This document shows positions 58,225 through 64,000 of a stretch of DNA of 64,000 nt, in pieces. Every line of letters starts with the position of its first letter. Position 1 is the first letter of the stretch. A program made the position numbers and the translations under genes. Origin of the DNA: Cerioporus squamosus (Eukaryota; Basidiomycota; Agaricomycetes; Polyporales; Polyporaceae); contig JABYQS010000134.1 in assembly GCA_022592435.1 (NCBI GenBank), positions 41,491-105,490 of the forward strand, written 5' to 3'. The notes below the pieces were generated by a model. That model did no database searches, was not told the DNA's origin, and saw nothing but the letters and a program-made list of their open reading frames with translations.

Positions 58225-58567
58225 TAGTATATGATTGCTCAAACCTTCGTTCTCAGTTACTTACTGTAGCGTACTACAAGCTCGGACTGCTCGTAATCGA
58301 CTCATTCTCAAGGTTCTGCCGATGCACTTGCTGTGTGACGGGGTAGAACTCCTGGAAGAGAAGCACGAAATAGCCTGCCATCCGCGTATCGCAAATTTGA
58401 ACCCCAGCGAAGCGAGGTTACTCTTCACCCACTGCCACCTCCCGGCGTCACGTTCGAGGATACGACGCGTCGTCTGACAGTGACTCTCTTCCGCCTTCCC
58501 CCGTCGACTTCGTGTCGAACTTTCCCACCTGCCGAGTCCCGACATCGCTCCCTTCTCCCCTACGAGC

Positions 58568-59140
58568 ATGACAAACTCCAGACGCCGTCGACCTACTGCC
58601 TCAGATGCGACGTCTCACCCACCTTCGTGCTCAAACAACGCAGCAGCTGATGAGGTCTCCTCCCTCTGGCATAAGGAGGAGAACCAGGGGACCGAGGTGA
58701 ACACTGTTCCGCTCACCTTTCGGTGCATGTCGATTCGGCGGCATGCTGCTGTCCAAGTCCTAGTCGCAGAGCTGCATCGTCCGCGCTTGACTTGGGGCTG
58801 CATCACCGAGCACTGCTTCACCGCTCTCCCTACCTTGTTCCGTCTACTTGACGCGGAGCCTGGCTGCGCACTTCTACGCATCGTCGGTATCGCGCATGTT
58901 CTCGTCCATTGGTCCGGAGTTCAAGTGCGTTCTGGGACGCAATGTCCAGTCGGAATGATCTACAATGAGGTACGCCTGTTAGCTGTTCCATGCAACGTCC
59001 TGCTCACCTCTTACCTGCTTGTCACAGCGCACATCACTCCCAGCAAGCACTGGGACAGAGGTGCCATGGCATGCTGTCCAGATGCTCGTCGCCGCCGCAC
59101 CTGTACTCAGTGGCACGGAGCTACACGTCGCCATCACTGA
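58568..59140 (+). CDS. Hypothetical ORF, 190 aa (unit 2)
   Basis: This copy of 46883-47455 has the same length and only a few amino-acid differences (for example R for C at residue 7, N for H in the TEV segment, R for W in the MSI segment). The same internal splice-like pair is present, so the true gene model is uncertain. Confidence 0.4.
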   Translation: MTNSRRRRPTASDATSHPPSCSNNAAADEVSSLWHKEENQGTEVNTVPLTFRCMSIRRHAAVQVLVAELHRPRLTWGCITEHCFTALPTLFRLLDAEPGCALLRIVGIAHVLVHWSGVQVRSGTQCPVGMIYNEVRLLAVPCNVLLTSYLLVTAHITPSKHWDRGAMACCPDARRRRTCTQWHGATRRHH

Positions 59141-59279
59141 AGACCGTCCTTGGTGATACCTTGTCCCTGCTGCTGGCCGCCTACTCGTCTCCATCCTGGT
59201 CATTCCGAGGTGCGTCCGTCTCCTGAACTTCCAACGTACCTCGCAAACATCCATACTCATGCCGTCCCCCGCCGGCCAG

Positions 59280-60535
59280 GATCGAGCATCGCAGGCTCAT
59301 CTCTCAAGGCTCTCGAACGACGAGATGAGCTCCCGGGATGCATCTTCAGGCCTCTCAACTTCGTCTTGATGCAACAACGTTGGAATGTCTCCGTATGGAC
59401 ACACCGACGTCTAACTTACCTTGTCGTAGCCCGTTCACTGTTCGATCGTGATCCAGCTTTGAGCTTGGGCAAGTGCACGTTGCGCTTGCGAAGCCTGGAG
59501 CTCCCGGACCAAGGCGACGTGAGGCTCTCGAACGACGAGATGTGATCCCAGACGTGTCTCCCGGGCTCTCCATTTTGTCTTGATGCACCGACACTGCAAA
59601 GTGAGTTGGAATATCTCGGTATGGACGCACCGACGGCTAAGCTACCTCTTTTGCTCGTTGCAGGCCATTCACTTGTCCATCGTGATCAAGCTCTGAGTCT
59701 GGCAAGTTCGCCTGGCTCTAGCGAGGCCTGAAGCTCCCGGATTTGCCCCTATCAAGCCGTGTCTACGCTGCCAAGTAAGTGGATATCTCGCTATGGGCAT
59801 GTCGACGTCTGACTTACCTCCTTCGCTCATCGCAGCCCGTTTTCTGTTCCAGAAGACCAGTCCGACAAGTCCGTGTTGCTCCCGCGAAGCCTGAAGCTCC
59901 TGGACCGAGAGTCCTGCATGTCTCCGGCTCTCCCGGGTGTCTCTGGGCCTTTCGAGCCGTGTCTACACTGCGAAGTAAGTGGGGATGCCTCGCTGTCGAC
60001 ACGCCGACATGTGACTTACTTCCTTTGCTCGTCACAGCGCCGCGCACCCCATGCGACTCACAGAACACGCTCACCGTCAAGGCGCCAAGGCTATGAACAG
60101 CGCTCCCGGCGGCTGGAGTGACTTACCGTCGCGCCCAAGTACACCCAAGTACTCCCGGGCTGCTTGCCAGCTCTCCCGGGACGAGGCTGGACGACATGAG
60201 AACTGTAGGACGTGGTAAGCACCCGCCGCCGCTGCAAGAGAGACCCGCGTGTGTCCTGCTCTCCTGGGTGTATCTTCACCCCTCTCGAGCGCTGTGTGCG
60301 CTGTAAAGTGAGTGGAATGTTTCGCTGTGGACATGGCAACGTCCGACTTACTTCTTCGCTCCTCACAGCCCTTCGCCGGTCCCGCGCACCAGCTGCAACG
60401 CACCGAACACACTCACCATCGAGACCATAGCCAGCACTCCCGGAGGCGACTTCCCGCTGCTCTCGAAGACTCCCGGGCTGCCTCCCAGGACGAAGCTCGC
60501 CGTTGCGAGCGATAGGACCTGGTGAGCACTCGCCG
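59280..60535 (+). repeat. Exon/intron-like tandem repeat array (unit 2)
   Basis: This is the copy of the array at 47600-48790. It differs by loss of a 17-bp segment near 59300 and by keeping an exon-like segment at about 60240-60307 (PACVLLSWVYLHPSRALCAL in one frame) with its own GTGAGT donor at 60308. That segment is deleted in unit 1, where the flanking introns are fused. Confidence 0.55.
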
Positions 60536-61249
60536 CGGTCATCAAGTCTGGGCGACGCGCGTGTGGCACGTTGTTGGAGCATACCGACTACCTGCGCACG
60601 TACCTGCGGGTGTGCTCGAGCCTTGTCATTCTCCCGGGGGCTCTGTTTTACTCTGCAGGCCTGTGATTCGAGTTCTGTGACCGTCTCGTCCACGCACCTC
60701 GGGCCAGCGACGCACCTCGATGCTGCCCCGACCCCCCCGGGAGTCGCGTCCGAGAGCGAGGAAAAGCACAGCAACTCACCTGTATACGCGTACCTTCGTT
60801 CTCACCCGTCATCACACGCGTCCGAGCGTTGCAGCGCTGTCGCCGCGTCAGGACACGCTTGTCGCGTCGAAGACTTGGAAGAGCTCAGTGCCGCGCAAAG
60901 TGAGAGTACAGGTGAGTCCATGCGTCGTTTTGGCATCAAACAGTCGCACTCACGGAAGATCCACTGCAAACACGCGCGCGCAGGACGGACATGGGCAGCG
61001 GGATGGTGGTCGGAAGACAAGAGAGGCGGGGGATAGGCGCCCGTGCGTCCGGACGAGTTCTGTGTCGATCGCGCGCGAGTCCTCTGTACAAATCCATGCA
61101 TTCTGCGGCGTGTCTACGTGTACATCGAATACATACATGTCCCAGCTCTGCGAACTGCCTGTGTGACCTCTCGTGTCCCCGCCCCTTGTCCTGGACAGCT
61201 CGACCGGGTACCCTTCTAAGGTGCTATGGACCCTCCCGAGGTGGGATAT

Positions 61250-61321
61250 GCCCCTCTCTGGTGCTATACCCCTTTCTGGTGCTATACCCCTCTCTGGTGC
61301 TATACCCATCTCTGGTGCTAT
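61250..61321 (+). repeat. 18-bp minisatellite, 4 copies (unit 2)
   Basis: The same 18-bp unit as at 49507-49632, with four copies. The variant order of the first four copies is identical to unit 1; the three extra ACCCATCT copies of unit 1 are absent. Confidence 0.95.
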
Positions 61322-61496
61322 GAGACAGTCCATCTATCTGGTAGATCTGACCTTAGCCACCCAGATCCGGCCTAGCCACCCACACGAGGCTACTCGCCGC
61401 CAGCGGAGCGCGCACAAAATATATTCGGCTGTCTACTACACGCAGCGCCACCGCCGCCAAACCGCCGCCCTCTCGCCTTCCCGAGCTTCGTGCATG

Positions 61497-62359
61497 TACT
61501 TACCGCCGACGGGCACGTCCACGACGGTAATATTGACGTTCGAGGAGAGGTAGCGGCCGTTCAGCTTTGGGGCGAAGGTCTTGTACATATCGTATGTGTT
61601 GTTGTAGATGTACAGCTCATGACTAGACCATCGTAAGACTCGATACGCCTACGAGTGACACGGATAGACAGTGGACTCACTTGCCGATAGCCATAATGTC
61701 GTAGGGCAGTTCGAACAGGAACTTATTCGACTGCGAACCGGTTTGAGACTCTCTTCCATCGAGGCACCCGACAACTCGACTCACCTCGTGACCGTCGACA
61801 CCGCCCGGAGGGAAGCCGTCTGACAAGCCCGTACCTGTTCATGGCGATGTCAATCCCTCCCGCACCGAATAGCAAGGCAGGCAATGCGCGCACCGTCGTG
61901 CAAGTCACCCGAGTCAACCAAGAGAAGATCGACATCCTTTTCCTACACCAGGAATCAGTCCGCAGCACCATCCCATACCAACAATCGTGAACGCACAACC
62001 GCGAGCTGCTTCATGTGGGTCACGAAAGACGCGAAGTCGCCCAAGTCGCCACTGTGTTCCGTCCCGCGCCATCAGCCCGCTCGCCACATCCGAGGAACCG
62101 ACCAGAGCGTCGCGACTCACCTGTAGTTTGGCTCGGGGAACGAGCTCTTCTGGTGTCCGAGGAGCCAGCCATGGCTGTCGGTGGTGTGGATGATGTTCAC
62201 GTCCCCCCAGACGAGCGGCCTGGTGGGCGGGGTGAGGCGCGTCTGGGGATAGGCGCGCCGTTCGTGTCCGTGCGCGTGCGCGTGGTCGTGGTCTTCGCCG
62301 GGGCACGCCCGGACCGCGAGCGCGGCAAGGAAGAGCGCGAGCAACGACGTGAGCTGCAT
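61497..62359 (-). pseudogene. 5'-nucleotidase, truncated copy (unit 3)
   Basis: It starts at ATG 62359 and is truncated at the same intron 6 breakpoint. It also has a 21-bp deletion in exon 6 (after 61519) and a deletion near 61865 within the intron between exons 3 and 4. It is non-functional as a nucleotidase by the same reasoning as unit 2. Confidence 0.82.
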
Positions 62360-63372
62360 CGCGGAGACGTGCGTGGCGGGCGAGGGGACTGGAGACGCGT
62401 CGGGACGTCGCTCACGGTATTTATACGGGCCTGCTCCAGGGGCGATTAACGTGCGTGCCCGCGCTCGGGATAGTGCAGGATTCCATTACTTCTCGGTCCT
62501 CGGATTGATGTCAAAGCAGCGGACTGATGGGCAGGAGCGTATCAGCTGTGGTGTAGGGCGATCAATTGGAGATCCATCATATGGTTTCTCGTACTTATCA
62601 GTCGTAACGCCGACCGATTGCCCACGTTCAGATATAGCTCGTCCAACACAACGGAGGCAACGCTGCACCGCGGACATACATTCTCCAACGCTCTTCCTGC
62701 TGCGACGGTGAGAGAAGGTCGCAGAGTGAACGTGGACATCCACGAGACACGCCAGACGGCGCGGGGTATTCTGGGATAGACAGGCGCGTTCCTGCTGCAC
62801 GCGAGGGAGGCGAATTTGCGCGCACGTTCGCTGCTGAGGATGTCCATACCGGTGTCCAGTCTGGACGGGTAGTGACAGTGACACTTACCGTCGACATCGG
62901 AGCTACATAACCTCAGCCTGGAGCTCGACTTCCCGTCCGCCAAGGGTTTCGCTCGGGGGATTGAATCTGAGTTCTATGCACATGAACGATCTTCCGGCGA
63001 CTAGCTGGAATGCAAGTGCGACGTGCGCAACGGTGCGAGGGGCAACGGTATAGCCGACTGAGGCTGGCGACTACGCTCTGGGAGCAACTTGGAAAGCAAG
63101 GACATGCACATACCTCGGCAGTCCATATCTCCTTCACACCATCCCGTCTCCCTTTCCATTCTGAAAGTGAGCCCGCCTCCACAATGATCGCGGAAAGGGA
63201 GTCATCCTGAGGTCGCACGTACTTGGGCTAGAGCCTGTCAAGTTGCCAGCGCAGCTCAGCGCTCGGAAGTGCATCCAGAGTAGCTACGCCGAAAATACTG
63301 CAGAAACAAGGTGATGAGCGTGCAATGCGGGTAGGAGGGGAGGGGAAAACGCACATATACAACGCAACCGCC

Positions 63373-64000
63373 CTAAAGCTGCCCTATCCTCTGCATCTTC
63401 TCCTTCACCGTCTGGTATGCGCTCAGGATCGTCTGCGTTGATGACTATCCGTGTGTCCGCCCTTGGCCGGCTGACCCGGGACGCGATCGTCGTCGAGTCG
63501 GTCTCCACGATGATTCTGCCCAGCATATGTGCATCAGCCCCACATGTACGAGCGGGCTCCGCCGCGCACGAGCAGGTGAGACAGCGGGTGGAAGGCACTC
63601 ACCCGTCGTCGATTGTCTCGTCTAGACAGAGGAGAACAAGTCCAGGTTCTCAAGCACCGCGCTTCTCCACTTGGTTGCGCAGAAGGAGCATGACGCGTCG
63701 GAGAACGCGACCAGGGCAGCGTTCAGCATGAGCTCGTTCTCGGTCGGGTCGCCGATGATGTAGAAGATGAGGTCGAGCGAGTGCTTGTAGACCGCGAGGT
63801 GCGAGTCGTACAGGATGATGTCGCCTATATATGCGCATGAACGGAGCGGTGGGCCATTCAGCAGAACAGCAGCGATGAGCGCACGAGCATGCACACCGGT
63901 CATGGACGCACCTCCGGCCTTCGTCTTTTGGAAGAGCCCCTTCTCAAAAGCCGCTGCTCCTTCAGCGTGGCGAGCTTCTTGACTCGCCGTTCGGATGGCG
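63373..64000 (-). CDS. RET3: Coatomer subunit zeta, unit 3 copy (partial, damaged)
   Basis: The C-terminal exons are recognisable (IIVETDSTTIASRVSRPRAD, DIILYDSHLAVYKHSLDLIF, DPTENELMLNAALVAFSDA). Single or few-base deletions break the frame after RADT, near QTIL, near VLENLDL and near KRG. The 5' end lies beyond 64000. Clustering at the end of the sequence suggests low read quality more than decay. Confidence 0.75.

Larger units (their letters stand above)
49808..61496. repeat. Tandem segmental duplication, unit 2 (about 11.7 kb)
   Basis: This repeats unit 1 in the same order, with many substitutions and indels. Examples are an added segment near 54690-54730, a shorter minisatellite and a retained 60-bp exon near 60240-60300 that is deleted in unit 1. 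Divergence is spread along the unit, which argues against an assembly artefact. Confidence 0.92.
61497..64000. repeat. Tandem segmental duplication, unit 3 (cut by window end)
   Basis: This repeats the start of the unit through the zeta-COP gene. The first 250 bases carry unit 1-type variants; from about 62000 on, variants are mostly unit 2-type. Small deletions become frequent, especially after 63380. Confidence 0.9.

Overview
The window is nuclear DNA from a filamentous basidiomycete, most likely an Agaricomycete of the Polyporales type. The evidence is GC-rich coding sequence, many short GT-AG introns of about 50-75 nt, an intron-containing tRNA-Ala, and gene families typical of mushroom-forming fungi: F-box/leucine-rich proteins, DUF6534-type seven-helix membrane proteins and HET-domain proteins. 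The lineage is inferred from gene content, not from a marker gene.

Left part (1-23 kb). It opens with a four-RRM RNA-binding protein (Mrn1/Nrd1 type), interrupted by several single-base indels that look like sequence errors. Next comes a family block: F-box gene A (+) convergent with DUF6534 gene 1 (-); a membrane-anchored leucine-rich protein (+); F-box gene B (-); DUF6534 genes 2 and 3 (+); and a decayed F-box relic (-). The F-box A/DUF6534-1 pair and the DUF6534-3/F-box relic pair are inverted copies of one module. The three DUF6534 genes share a chain of microexons with identical sizes and phases (14, 10, 18, 26 and 26 nt).

Middle part (23-36 kb). Two HET-domain genes lie head-to-tail on the minus strand, followed by poorly conserved sequence with a 28-bp inverted repeat 1.35 kb across. 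Two related small genes for predicted secreted peptides follow: a 104-aa protein (-) and a 199-aa protein (+). They share gene structure, a signal peptide and an invariant RGCRQMGCL core with a C-x4-C ring. A tRNA-Ala(AGC) with a 23-nt intron sits at 35740.

Right part (36-64 kb). A secreted 5'-nucleotidase/metallophosphoesterase gene (-) is followed by a tandem segmental duplication with a period of about 11.6-11.7 kb: two full units and the start of a third. The repeat breakpoint lies in intron 6 of the nucleotidase gene, so units 2 and 3 carry only its promoter and first six exons. Each unit also carries a coatomer zeta-subunit gene and, in the complete units, an anonymous 253/251-aa gene, an anonymous 190-aa ORF, two decayed internal repeat arrays and an 18-bp minisatellite (7 versus 4 copies). 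The units differ by substitutions and indels, so they are real diverged copies and not a simple assembly stutter. The last few hundred bases have many small deletions and look like low-quality sequence.

Exon boundaries were read by eye from splice consensus, reading-frame phase and comparison between paralogues inside the window.
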